In this document: one piece after another, positions 1-6,986 of the stretch
Layout of the letters: each line of letters begins with the position of its first letter
How positions within the stretch are numbered: the stretch's first letter is position 1
NCBI GenBank assembly: GCA_017440425.1
Contig: JAFSHJ010000167.1
Span: 1 to 9,528 of the forward strand
Direction: 5' to 3'
Length of the DNA: 9,528 nucleotides
DNA from: Oscillospiraceae bacterium
Lineage (GTDB): Bacteria; Bacillota; Clostridia; Oscillospirales; Ruminococcaceae
The notes under the pieces: model-generated
The model's database searches: none
Seen by the model: only the letters and a program-made list of their open reading frames with translations
What the model was told of the DNA's origin: nothing
Translations under genes and position numbers: made by a program

Positions 1-3
1 CTG

Positions 4-91
4 CGTTAAGCAAACGGGGGATTGCCCTGCAACCCCGACACGGCACTTGCCGTGTCGCTCCATTTGTCCGAGGCGTGCGTTTGTCTTAGCG
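4..91. repeat. Multi-hairpin structured intergenic element downstream of the anti-sigma gene
   Basis: This stretch can fold into a closed multibranch structure. An outer stem pairs 4-16 (CGTTAAGCAAACG) with 78-91 (CGTTTGTCTTAGCG); it needs a one-base bulge near 84 and has one G-U wobble if read as plus-strand RNA (an A-C mismatch on the minus strand). Inside are two hairpins: 18-25 with 29-36 (one imperfect pair, 3-nt loop) and a perfect 10-bp inverted repeat 36-45/48-57 (CGACACGGCA...TGCCGTGTCG). No U-tract follows on either strand, so it is not a classical terminator, although it lies where the anti-sigma transcript should end. The architecture resembles the element at 9254-9349, but the sequences are not shared. 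The window starts inside or next to it, so its full extent is unknown. It could be a dispersed palindromic repeat or a structured 3' RNA. Confidence 0.5.
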
Positions 92-106
92 GTAACCCTT
101 TTGACT

Positions 107-1408
107 TTATTCTGCACTTCTCACAAATTCCGGAAATACCCAATCCTTGAATATTCCCGCATCTGCAACGTCTTCGTAGTAAAGTCCGATGCCCCACTCA
201 TACACTGTGTTCTCCAAACCCTCTGCATAGGTTTCCACGGAGATACTTGCCTGATAGAACAGAATGTTTTCGGGAGAAAAGCTCTCTGCAATAAGCTTGC
301 GCTCTTCCTCATCCTTGATTTCCGCAATATCCATCAATTTTTCAATAGCTTCCTGCTCGCTGCAGGCAAGCAGCTCGGAGGCTTCGATCACTTCGCCGGT
401 CTCTCTGTCAAAAGCGGTGCTGACACGGTATTCAACACCGTTTTCTCCCTCAACTGTGCGGTTTGCCACCGTTACAAAATAGAGTACCTCTTCTGTTTCC
501 AGAGAAAGCCGTGTCTCCTGACCGACGGTATATGCGCCGTAATCTCTGTTTCCATCACGGAGATACTCTTCATAGGCATCCTCCAGCACCTCAAATTTAT
601 CGAACACCACACCCTCCGATGTGATATAGTCCACAATTTTCACCTCGGCTTCATCGGTGAGACCGTCCACCTCGTTCGTGCCGCTGAAAATTTTGTAGTA
701 GTCATACATCAGGTTGACACCGTTTGGCAGGTTGTAGCTGTCAAAGAAGGTGTGACGCCACTTTTCAACCTCTGTGCCGTCGCTGAGCGTGACTGTCTCT
801 CCCGTGAAAAAGCTGTCGATATCCACGATGTTTGCGCTGTAGGTCTTCATCCTGCTGCCTCCGACCTCGTTGAAGGAGAAACTGAAGGGATTATATTCCA
901 CCGTAACGGTTGCTTTTTCAATTTCGCCCTCCAAAAACTTGTTGGCGGCAAAGCTTTCCGGCAGGCAGAAGACTATGGTCTCTTCATCCAGGGTGACACA
1001 GCTCTTTTTGCCCTTGCTGTCCTCCACCACGAAGGACGCAAGCTTGCCGCTGCTGTCCACTGTCACGTCGGTGACATATCCCGCAATTCTGTACCACTCG
1101 CTGAAATATTTTGCAGAGACCGCAAACATTCCAACCACGAGCCCGATTATCACCACCGCCGTGATGACCACGGCTCTTATTCTTTTTGCACGCAGCTTTT
1201 TCTTAATGTTTATCAGCGGTGCGGGGTCGTTGTCTTTTTCGGGTTCCGCTGTCTCAATTTTCTGCGGTTCGCTGTAGCTTTCGCAAATTTTTCTGCAATC
1301 TACGCAGCCGTCGAGATGTTCTTTTATAAATTCCGCAGTATCTTCGCTCACCATTTTTTCAACGTAAAGCGGCAGAAGATCACGGACGATGCTGCATTCA
1401 TTTTTCAC
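107..1408 (-). CDS. Membrane anti-sigma factor with N-terminal zinc-finger (zf-HC2-like) domain
   Basis: This 433-residue protein probably holds the sigma factor encoded just upstream inactive at the membrane. The first ~40 residues are typical of zinc-binding anti-sigma domains: C5 followed by RDLLPLY, then H31-x3-C35-x2-C38. Residues 45-75 are charged. Residues ~79-98 form one hydrophobic transmembrane segment rich in V, I and A, preceded by basic residues (KKKLRAKRIR), which predicts the N-terminus inside. About 335 residues then lie outside. Residues ~107-150 look like a small beta domain, and the last ~110 (TAFDRETGEV, then ELL, then FY...) only loosely recall the DUF3298 region of RsiV; I do not claim that family. 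The start is GTG at 1408, with GGAGG 9 nt upstream at 1418-1422. It overlaps the sigma gene's end by 11 nt, so the two are probably translationally coupled. The role is inferred from pairing and the zinc motif; the signal sensed is unknown. Confidence 0.85.
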   Translation of the reverse strand: MKNECSIVRDLLPLYVEKMVSEDTAEFIKEHLDGCVDCRKICESYSEPQKIETAEPEKDNDPAPLINIKKKLRAKRIRAVVITAVVIIGLVVGMFAVSAKYFSEWYRIAGYVTDVTVDSSGKLASFVVEDSKGKKSCVTLDEETIVFCLPESFAANKFLEGEIEKATVTVEYNPFSFSFNEVGGSRMKTYSANIVDIDSFFTGETVTLSDGTEVEKWRHTFFDSYNLPNGVNLMYDYYKIFSGTNEVDGLTDEAEVKIVDYITSEGVVFDKFEVLEDAYEEYLRDGNRDYGAYTVGQETRLSLETEEVLYFVTVANRTVEGENGVEYRVSTAFDRETGEVIEASELLACSEQEAIEKLMDIAEIKDEEERKLIAESFSPENILFYQASISVETYAEGLENTVYEWGIGLYYEDVADAGIFKDWVFPEFVRSAE

Positions 1409-1901
1409 GGTTTTGTTCCTCCAATCTCTCTTTGATCATGTTACGGGCGCGGTGATAGGTGACGCAAGCCCAGTTTTCGGTTTTGCCGAAAATCTGCCCT
1501 ATCTGCTTAAAACTCAGGTTGGCAAACACCCTCCACATAAACACTTCTTTGTAGGGGTCTTTCACATCGTGCAAAACCGCCCTTATCCTTGCCGCCTCAT
1601 CCCTGCTTAAAACGTGTTCCTCAACGCTGTCGCTCCGTTCCGCAGCTTCCAGCGCTTCAATGTCTTCCACTTCGGCATATCTGCCTGCCTTTTTTATGTG
1701 GGTGTAATAGCAGTTTTTGGCTATCTGGCATAGCCACACCCTGATATCACACTCGCCGCGGAAATTTTTGATCGCCTTCATCGCCTTGAAAAAGGTCTCG
1801 CCGGTTATCTCTTCCGCAACGTGTTCGTCCCCCGAAAGCCGCCTTATATAAAGGAAAACATCGTTGAAATAATCTTTGTATATCTTCTCAAACTCGGTCA
1901 C
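1398..1901 (-). CDS. ECF-type RNA polymerase sigma-70 family sigma factor
   Basis: This 167-residue protein has the two-domain layout of extracytoplasmic-function sigma factors. Region 2 spans about residues 4-75 (FEKIYKDYFNDVFLYIRRL, AEEITGETFFKA, then the IRVWLCQIAKN segment that contacts the -10 element). A linker covers ~76-104. Region 4 spans ~105-160, with a helix-turn-helix (LSFKQIGQIFGKTENWACVT, then YHRARNMIKE). The open frame extends to 2000, but the start is best placed at the GTG at 1901: AGGAGGG lies 5 nt upstream (1907-1913), conserved region 2 begins at once, and the longer start would lie upstream of the likely promoter. The anti-sigma gene overlaps its last 11 nt. It probably directs RNA polymerase to a small envelope or stress regulon, including its own operon. 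It resembles SigW/YlaC-like factors of Bacillota, but I cannot assign a named ortholog. Confidence 0.9.
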   Translation of the reverse strand: MTEFEKIYKDYFNDVFLYIRRLSGDEHVAEEITGETFFKAMKAIKNFRGECDIRVWLCQIAKNCYYTHIKKAGRYAEVEDIEALEAAERSDSVEEHVLSRDEAARIRAVLHDVKDPYKEVFMWRVFANLSFKQIGQIFGKTENWACVTYHRARNMIKERLEEQNREK

Positions 1902-1906
1902 TCTAT

Positions 1907-1913
1907 CCCTCCT
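1907..1913 (-). promoter_or_regulatory. Ribosome binding site that fixes the sigma factor start
   Basis: On the minus strand AGGAGGG lies 5 nt before the GTG at 1901. It is the only strong Shine-Dalgarno match in this part of the open frame. It supports the 167-residue product over the 200-residue one. Confidence 0.85.
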
Positions 1914-1922
1914 TTCGCCTAT

Positions 1923-1950
1923 AAGACTTTGGAGAACCAAAAACCTTACA
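1923..1950 (-). promoter_or_regulatory. Putative ECF-type (autoregulatory) promoter of the sigma/anti-sigma operon
   Basis: On the minus strand TGTAAG (1945-1950), followed by GTTTTT, is separated by exactly 16 bp from AGTCTT (1923-1928), followed by ATAGG. This matches the usual ECF layout in Bacillota: a -35 box of the TGAAAC/TGTAAC type, then 16 bp, then a -10 box containing CGT or GTC. No good sigma-A promoter is seen in this gap. Transcription would start near 1915-1917, leaving a leader of only about 15 nt that just includes the ribosome binding site. Autoregulation is typical of ECF sigma operons; here it is inferred from position and motif. Confidence 0.6.
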
Positions 1951-1983
1951 ACTTTTTTGAAATTTTTTCGAAAAATATTATTT

Positions 1984-2013
1984 AAGGCGGTATAGCACAA
2001 ACTATACCGCCTT
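1984..2013 (-). terminator. Rho-independent terminator after pfkA
   Basis: A perfect 12-bp stem, AAGGCGGTATAG (minus strand, 2013-2002) and CTATACCGCCTT (1995-1984), has a 6-nt loop. It lies 28 nt beyond the pfkA stop codon. On the minus strand an A-tract precedes it and an A/T-rich run with five consecutive T's (1972-1976) follows. It should separate pfkA transcription from the sigma operon, whose promoter begins about 35 nt further on. Confidence 0.8.
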
Positions 2014-2040
2014 TTGGTGCTTTATCGCATTTGTTATCTC

Positions 2041-3048
2041 TTAGAGGGAGATGGTGTTTGCGATCTCATAGAGCTTCTCGTCAAATTCTTTGGGCATGCT
2101 GAGAGCTTCGAGGATGTCGAGATCGGAGATCTTGCCGTCCTTCATGATGACAACACGGTTGCCGATGCCCTGAGAGAGCAGCTCAACTGCGTGGTAACCC
2201 ATTTCGCTTGCAACCACGCGGTCACGAAGTGTGGGGGAACCGCCGCGCTGTACGTGTCCGAGCACGTTTGCACGTGTTACAACGCCGGTCTTCTCTTCGA
2301 TCTCGTGTGCAAGATCCTGAGCAAAGCGGTAGATCTTCTCTTCGCGGCCCTTCTTCTCTGCAATGCCTTCTGCAACCATAACGATATAATGATGCTTGCC
2401 GGTCTTCTTGACCTCGTTGATCCTGTCGATTACATCCTTCTGAATATCGTATGCAACCTCGGGAATGATGATGGCTGTTGCGCCGCAAGCGATGCCTGCG
2501 TTGAGTGCTATGTAGCCTGCGCCTGCGCCCATTACAACAACAACGGAGCAGCGGTCGTGAGATTCGCAGGTGTCACGGATCCTGTCCACCATATCTACAA
2601 CGGTGTTCATAGCGGTGTCAAAACCGATGGTGTATTCTGTGCAGGTGATATCGTTATCGATGGTGCCGGGGATGCCTACGCAGGGAATGCCTCTTACGGA
2701 GAGGTCGCGTGCGCCGCGGAAGGAACCGTCGCCGCCTACAACAACAAGACCCTCTATGCCAAGCTCTTTGCAGAAGGAGATGCCCTTCTGAATGCCCTCT
2801 TCCTCTTTGAACTCGAGGCAGCGGTCGGTATAGAGTGCTGTGCCGCCGCGGTTGATGATATCGGATACGCTGCGGAGATTCATCTCCACTGCATCGCGCT
2901 CAATGAGACCTTTGTAACCCTTACGGATACCGAAAACCTTTATTCCCTTTGCAAGAGCGGCTCTTGTAACTGCACGCACTGCAGCATTCATACCGGGAGC
3001 GTCGCCGCCGCTTGTAAGAATACCGATTGCTTTAACCTGTTTATCCAT
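2041..3048 (-). CDS. pfkA: 6-phosphofructokinase (ATP-type signature)
   Basis: The enzyme phosphorylates fructose 6-phosphate to fructose 1,6-bisphosphate, the committed step of glycolysis, as a cytoplasmic tetramer. At 335 residues it is slightly longer than E. coli PfkA. Conserved pieces in order: GGDAPGMN (14-21) for ATP, R76 (E. coli R72), GGDGS (105-109, with the Gly typical of ATP rather than pyrophosphate users), PGTIDND (127-133) with catalytic D131, SHDR with R166 (E. coli R162), E227, R259 and GHVQRGG (264-270). Many residues matching the E. coli ADP/PEP effector site also remain (NAAVR, AVTR, INRGG, K/H near 218-220), so allosteric control is plausible. The oddity is MGA at 173-175 where E. 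coli has M169-G170-R171: the arginine is alanine. The start is ATG with GGAGG 8 nt upstream (3057-3061). It lies downstream of dnaE on the same strand with its own promoter. Confidence 0.95.
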   Translation of the reverse strand: MDKQVKAIGILTSGGDAPGMNAAVRAVTRAALAKGIKVFGIRKGYKGLIERDAVEMNLRSVSDIINRGGTALYTDRCLEFKEEEGIQKGISFCKELGIEGLVVVGGDGSFRGARDLSVRGIPCVGIPGTIDNDITCTEYTIGFDTAMNTVVDMVDRIRDTCESHDRCSVVVVMGAGAGYIALNAGIACGATAIIIPEVAYDIQKDVIDRINEVKKTGKHHYIVMVAEGIAEKKGREEKIYRFAQDLAHEIEEKTGVVTRANVLGHVQRGGSPTLRDRVVASEMGYHAVELLSQGIGNRVVIMKDGKISDLDILEALSMPKEFDEKLYEIANTISL

Positions 3049-3068
3049 TCTCTATTCCTCCAACTTCT

Positions 3069-3098
3069 GCGGCACAAACGGAACAAAACCCCGGCCGC
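3069..3098 (-). promoter_or_regulatory. Stem-loop in the pfkA leader next to the ribosome binding site
   Basis: On the minus strand GCGGC (3098-3094) pairs with GCCGC (3073-3069), and inside it CGG (3093-3091) pairs with CCG (3081-3079), leaving a 5-nt bulge on one side. The hairpin ends 7 nt before the pfkA Shine-Dalgarno GGAGG (3057-3061). It is moderately stable and could modulate ribosome access; no U-tract follows. No known riboswitch motif is recognised. Confidence 0.4.
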
Positions 3099-3106
3099 TC
3101 TATAAT

Positions 3107-3135
3107 ATTGATATTTTATAACACAATATATCAAT
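3107..3135 (-). promoter_or_regulatory. A/T-rich 8-bp inverted repeat at the pfkA transcription start region
   Basis: ATTGATAT (3107-3114) and ATATCAAT (3128-3135) form a perfect 8-bp inverted repeat with a 13-nt gap. It spans the predicted pfkA transcription start (near 3133). It could be a 5' stabilising hairpin in the mRNA or a DNA operator just downstream of the -10 box. Sequence alone cannot distinguish these, and A/T-rich repeats of this size also occur by chance. Confidence 0.3.
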
Positions 3136-3139
3136 TTAC

Positions 3140-3168
3140 ATTATAATGCTTTTCTTTGCAATTGACAA
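3140..3168 (-). promoter_or_regulatory. Sigma-A-type promoter of pfkA
   Basis: On the minus strand TTGTCA (3163-3168) and TATAAT (3140-3145) are separated by 17 bp; the -10 is perfect and the -35 differs from consensus at one base. Transcription should start near 3133, giving a leader of about 85 nt before the pfkA ATG. This shows that pfkA need not depend on dnaE transcription. Confidence 0.8.
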
Positions 3169-3197
3169 CTGTCTTTATGTCTCATTTAATGGATTTT

Positions 3198-3209
3198 GGT
3201 TGCGCAACC
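3198..3209. repeat. 12-bp perfect palindrome just after dnaE
   Basis: GGTTGCGCAACC is a perfect palindrome 16 bp beyond the dnaE stop codon and upstream of the pfkA -35 box. As RNA it gives only a short stem with a tight loop and no U-tract, so it is a poor terminator. Its position 5' of the pfkA promoter would suit a protein-binding site, but no regulator is identifiable. Confidence 0.3.
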
Positions 3210-3224
3210 GTAAATTACACAGCA

Positions 3225-6200
3225 TCAGTCAACTATAACTGCCTTTTTCTCGCCCAGCTGTTTTTCCAGCTCTGCCATCATCACGTCGTTGGGCTGCACC
3301 CACATCTTCTGCGGTGCCAGCACCAGCTTTTTGGTGTCCTCAAAAAAGATGTAGAGCGGAGTTTCACCCTCGAAAACAGCAAGTAGGCTGGAGACACGCT
3401 CAAACACTCTGCTGTTTTGGGACGGGACTTTTATGTAAAGTCCGGGACGGTTGTTTTTCTGCGCAGGCTTTTCTGCGGTCGGCTGGGGTTTGGGTGCCTC
3501 TATCGGCTCATAGCGGGGTCTGCGGCTGCCCGAAAAACCTCGCTCGTCCCGCTTCAAAAATGCATCGGGAGAGAGCGCCACTTCATCGGCAAGGCTCATT
3601 TTTTCGCAGATGAGCTTGGGCGCCTCATCTTCACGGGAGGATATCCTTCCCCTTATTGCCACAACGTTGCCCACCACAAAGGCCTGCTTGCTGTCGTCAT
3701 ATACCTTCGGGAAAAGCAGCGCCTCCATGGAGCCCGTCATATCCTCTATTATGGCAAATGCCATCATCTCGCCGCTCTTGGTGACTTTGGTGGATTTATT
3801 CTGTACCACCGCCACAAAGCAGACCTCTTCGTTGATGGCAAAGCTCTTCTCTGCCACCAAAACACCGTCTTCATAGCCGCTGTCCGGCAGATAATCGGAG
3901 ATGTTGGCGGCTTTGATGCTGTTTGCCAGCTCGTTGTATTTTTCAAGGGGATGACCGGAGATATAGAGTCCCGTCATCTCTTTTTCCATCCGCAGCAGCT
4001 CGTCCTTGGGGAATTCCTCCCGTTTGGGGAACTGATAGCTGTCTATGCTTCCGCCGCTCTCAAAAAATCCGAACAGATTGTTCTGTCCCTCGGCGTTGCC
4101 TCGGCGCTCCGCATCGATGGAGCTTGCCAGCGCCTCCCAGCCATAGAGCATTTCCGCACGGTTTGCGCCCAGACCGTCCAGCGCACCGCTCTTGATGAGC
4201 GCTTCTGCGTTTCTGCGGTTGAGCTCCTTGCCGTACATTCTGTCGCACAGCTCGGGAACACTTGTGAACTCGCCGTTTTCACGCTCTTCTATCAGGTTGT
4301 TTATGAAACCTCTGCCCAGGTTGCGCACCGCCAGCAGACCGAAACGTATGCCGTCACCGTCTGCGGTGAAGCCTGCGTAGCTCTTGTTTATGTTGGGCGG
4401 AAGCACTTTGATTCCGTTTTTGCCGCATTCCGCAATATATTCGGTGGTTTTGGCGCTGTTATCCATTACACTGGTGATGAGGGCAGCCATATATTCACGA
4501 AAATAATGTGCTTTGAGATATGCTGTCTGATATGCCACCACCGCATATGCCGCTGCGTGGGATTTGTTGAAGGCATAGTCTGCAAAGGCGCTCATCTCGT
4601 CGAACAACTGGTTTGCCACCTCTTCGGGGACGCCGTTTGCGATCGCACCCACGCAGGCCACCGAGCCATCCTCGTTTTTGGCACCGTGGATGAATGCCAC
4701 ACGCTCTTTCTGCATTATATCGTGCTTTTTCTTACCCATTGCACGGCGCACAAGGTCCGCTCTGCCGTAGGAGAAGCCTGCCAATGCCTGACACACCTGC
4801 ATTACCTGCTCTTGATAGATCATACAGCCGTAGGTGACGTTGAGAATGGGCTCCAGCAGCGGATGCTTATAGGTTATTCGTGATGGATCGTGGCGGTTGG
4901 CGATGTAGGTGTCGATGGATGCCATCGGTCCCGGACGGTAGAGGGAGATGACTGCGATGAGGTCCTCCACGGAATCGGGTTTGAGACCCGAAAGCACGTT
5001 TCTCATTCCCGTGGATTCGAACTGGAACACTCCCTGACCCAAACCTGCGGAGAGCATTTCGAAAACTCCCGGGTCATCGTAGGGAATGGTGTCTATTGAG
5101 AAGGTGGGGTCTTTTTTGCGGATCATCTTTTCCGCATCGCTGATGACGGTGAGGGTGCGCAGACCCAAAAAGTCCATTTTAAGCAGACCCAGCTCCTCGA
5201 TGGTGGTCATGGGGAACTGTGTGACGATGGCTTCGTCGTTTTTCTGCACCGGCACATAGCTCTCAACGGGGTCTCTTGTAATAACAACGCCCGCTGCGTG
5301 GGTGGATGCGTTTCTCGGCATTCCCTCCAGCTTTTGGGACATATCGATGAGTTCTTTTATCTGCGGGTCGCTGTCGTAGGCTTCTCTCAGCTCGGATGAA
5401 GCTTTAAGCGCCTTCTCCAGTGTCATTTTCAGTTCCATGGGAACCATTTTTGCCACTTTGTCCACAGTTTGGTAGGGAATTGCCAACGCTCTGCCCACGT
5501 CTCTTATGGCGGCACGGGCGGCAAGGGTACCGAAGGTGATTATCTGCGCCACATGGTCGGAGCCGTAACGGCGGTTGACGTATTCGATGACCTCCTGACG
5601 GCGCTCGTAGCAGAAATCGATATCAAAGTCGGGCATGCTGACTCGCTCCGGGTTGAGGAAGCGCTCAAACAGCAGGCTGTATTTTATGGGGTCGATGCCT
5701 GTTATGCCGATGCAGTAGGCGGCGATGCTTCCTGCGCCGGATCCACGTCCCGGTCCCACGGGGATACCGTTTTTTCTGGCATAGTTTATAAAATCGTATA
5801 CGATGAGGTAGTAGTCCACGTATCCCATCTTTGCAATGATATCCAGCTCGTAGCGCAGGCGGTCACGCACCGTCTGCGAGGGGTTTTCGCCATAGCGGCG
5901 GAGCATTCCCTCGAAGCAGAGGCGCTCAAAGTAGTCTCGGTTGGTCTCGCCCTCGTGGGCATCTTCCGCCTTGAAATAGGGCAGCTTTATTACGCCGAAC
6001 TCAAAATCCACGTTGCATCTTTCGGCAATTTGGCGGGTGATATCGATGGATTCGGGATAGGCTGCGAGTGCTTTGCGCATCTCGTCTTCGCTTTTTATAT
6101 AGAATTCTTCTGTTTCAAACTCCATATCGCTGCCGTCATCCACGGTGTGGTTGGTCTGGATGCAGACAAGGATGTGCTGGGCACGGCTGTCCTCTTTTTT

Positions 6201-6824
6201 GGTGTAGTGGCAGTCGTTGGAGGCGACCAGCGGGATGCCGGTCTCACGGGATATTTTGGCGATGAAGGGCAGAATGCGCTGCTGTTCCTCTATGCCGTGG
6301 TTTTGAATTTCGAGGAAGAAGTTGTTTTCGCCAAAGATGTCGCGGTATTCCAGCGCAGCTGCTTTTGCGCCCTCGTAGTCGGAATCCTGCAGCTTGCGGG
6401 CAACCTCGCCCGAAAGGCAGGCGGACATTGCAATGAGACCCTTGCTGTATTTGCGCAGCATCTCTTTGTCCACTCTCGGTTTGGAATAGAAGCCTTCGGT
6501 AAAGCCCAGAGAGACAAGCTTGATGAGGTTTTGGTAGCCCTCGTTGTTTTCGCACAGCAAAACAAGGTGCCAGCTGCCGTCAAGACGGTGCACTTTGTCG
6601 AATCTGCTTCTTGTGGCGACATATACCTCGCAGCCGATTATCGGCTTGACGCCTGCTTTTTTTGCCTGCTTGTAAAAATCGATAACTCCGAACATTACTC
6701 CGTGGTCGGTTATCGCCACGCTGTCCTGACCGATCTCTTTAACGTGATCGAAAAGATTTTTTATTCTGCAGGCACCGTCCAGCAGACTGTATTCTGTGTG
6801 CAGATGAAGATGTGTAAAGCTCAT
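3225..6824 (-). CDS. dnaE: DNA polymerase III subunit alpha (DnaE)
   Basis: This is the C-family replicative polymerase subunit, 1199 residues, near the usual DnaE1 length. The N-terminal PHP domain (~1-280) has HLHLHTEYS (5-13), D16, TDHG with D40/H41, E66, H79/H86 and NDCHY (203-207), so its metal ligands look intact. The palm has PDFDIDF (398-404) with D401 and D403 and KMDFLGL with D551, the catalytic aspartates. Fingers include HPLLEPIL...YQEQVMQ (654-675) and RRAMGKKK. A helix-hairpin-helix region follows at ~808-865 and a clamp-binding-type motif QNNLF at 914-918. An OB-fold region spans ~1000-1080, a Pro-rich linker ~1105-1127, then a C-terminal domain of the kind that binds tau. Clostridia usually also carry PolC, so this may be the second replicase; that is inference. 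The start ATG fits the PHP N-terminus, with a modest GGGAAG ribosome binding site. Confidence 0.97.
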   Translation of the reverse strand: MSFTHLHLHTEYSLLDGACRIKNLFDHVKEIGQDSVAITDHGVMFGVIDFYKQAKKAGVKPIIGCEVYVATRSRFDKVHRLDGSWHLVLLCENNEGYQNLIKLVSLGFTEGFYSKPRVDKEMLRKYSKGLIAMSACLSGEVARKLQDSDYEGAKAAALEYRDIFGENNFFLEIQNHGIEEQQRILPFIAKISRETGIPLVASNDCHYTKKEDSRAQHILVCIQTNHTVDDGSDMEFETEEFYIKSEDEMRKALAAYPESIDITRQIAERCNVDFEFGVIKLPYFKAEDAHEGETNRDYFERLCFEGMLRRYGENPSQTVRDRLRYELDIIAKMGYVDYYLIVYDFINYARKNGIPVGPGRGSGAGSIAAYCIGITGIDPIKYSLLFERFLNPERVSMPDFDIDFCYERRQEVIEYVNRRYGSDHVAQIITFGTLAARAAIRDVGRALAIPYQTVDKVAKMVPMELKMTLEKALKASSELREAYDSDPQIKELIDMSQKLEGMPRNASTHAAGVVITRDPVESYVPVQKNDEAIVTQFPMTTIEELGLLKMDFLGLRTLTVISDAEKMIRKKDPTFSIDTIPYDDPGVFEMLSAGLGQGVFQFESTGMRNVLSGLKPDSVEDLIAVISLYRPGPMASIDTYIANRHDPSRITYKHPLLEPILNVTYGCMIYQEQVMQVCQALAGFSYGRADLVRRAMGKKKHDIMQKERVAFIHGAKNEDGSVACVGAIANGVPEEVANQLFDEMSAFADYAFNKSHAAAYAVVAYQTAYLKAHYFREYMAALITSVMDNSAKTTEYIAECGKNGIKVLPPNINKSYAGFTADGDGIRFGLLAVRNLGRGFINNLIEERENGEFTSVPELCDRMYGKELNRRNAEALIKSGALDGLGANRAEMLYGWEALASSIDAERRGNAEGQNNLFGFFESGGSIDSYQFPKREEFPKDELLRMEKEMTGLYISGHPLEKYNELANSIKAANISDYLPDSGYEDGVLVAEKSFAINEEVCFVAVVQNKSTKVTKSGEMMAFAIIEDMTGSMEALLFPKVYDDSKQAFVVGNVVAIRGRISSREDEAPKLICEKMSLADEVALSPDAFLKRDERGFSGSRRPRYEPIEAPKPQPTAEKPAQKNNRPGLYIKVPSQNSRVFERVSSLLAVFEGETPLYIFFEDTKKLVLAPQKMWVQPNDVMMAELEKQLGEKKAVIVD

Positions 6825-6882
6825 AACTACTTCCCAAACCTAAATTTCATAAATCTGTTTCAGCGTATACTTATCTACTATA

Positions 6883-6911
6883 ATGATATCATATTTTTTC
6901 TCCGTTAGCAA
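6883..6911 (-). promoter_or_regulatory. Probable sigma-A promoter of dnaE
   Basis: On the minus strand TTGCTA (6906-6911) and TATCAT (6883-6888) are 17 bp apart, each close to consensus. Transcription would begin near 6876, giving a leader of about 50 nt before the dnaE ATG. The -10 box sits in a perfect 10-bp palindrome ATGATATCAT (6883-6892). The promoter is divergent from the glnN promoter, with about 75 bp between the two -35 boxes. Confidence 0.55.
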
Positions 6912-6929
6912 TACGCCTGCCTCTTTTTG

Positions 6930-6948
6930 CTGCGGGATGCTGCCGCAG
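6930..6948 (+). terminator. Possible weak terminator or hairpin in the dnaE-glnN divergent region
   Basis: CTGCGG (6930-6935) and CCGCAG (6943-6948) form a 6-bp G/C stem with a 7-nt loop, followed on the plus strand by TTTTCTCACTTTT. In the plus direction this looks like a short rho-independent terminator. No plus-strand gene precedes it, so it might limit stray transcription antisense to dnaE, or be chance. Confidence 0.3.
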
Positions 6949-6986
6949 TTTTCTCACTTTTCGCCGCTGTATCGACACAGTTTTTC

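Noticed and set aside
47..1435. 462-codon plus-strand open frame opposite the anti-sigma gene; similar long frames at 2014-3105 and 3417-4883
   Set aside because: All are antisense to genes with clear families, ribosome binding sites and promoters; their translations show no motifs.
1902..2000. N-terminal extension of the sigma factor to an ATG at 2000
   Set aside because: It would start inside the pfkA terminator and upstream of the likely ECF promoter, with no ribosome binding site; the GTG at 1901 has a strong one and conserved region 2 starts there.
5469..6908. 479-codon open frame on the plus strand opposite dnaE
   Set aside because: It is antisense to the PHP and palm regions of dnaE; its composition (rich in V, A, G, F, H) is typical of a shadow frame and it has no domain.
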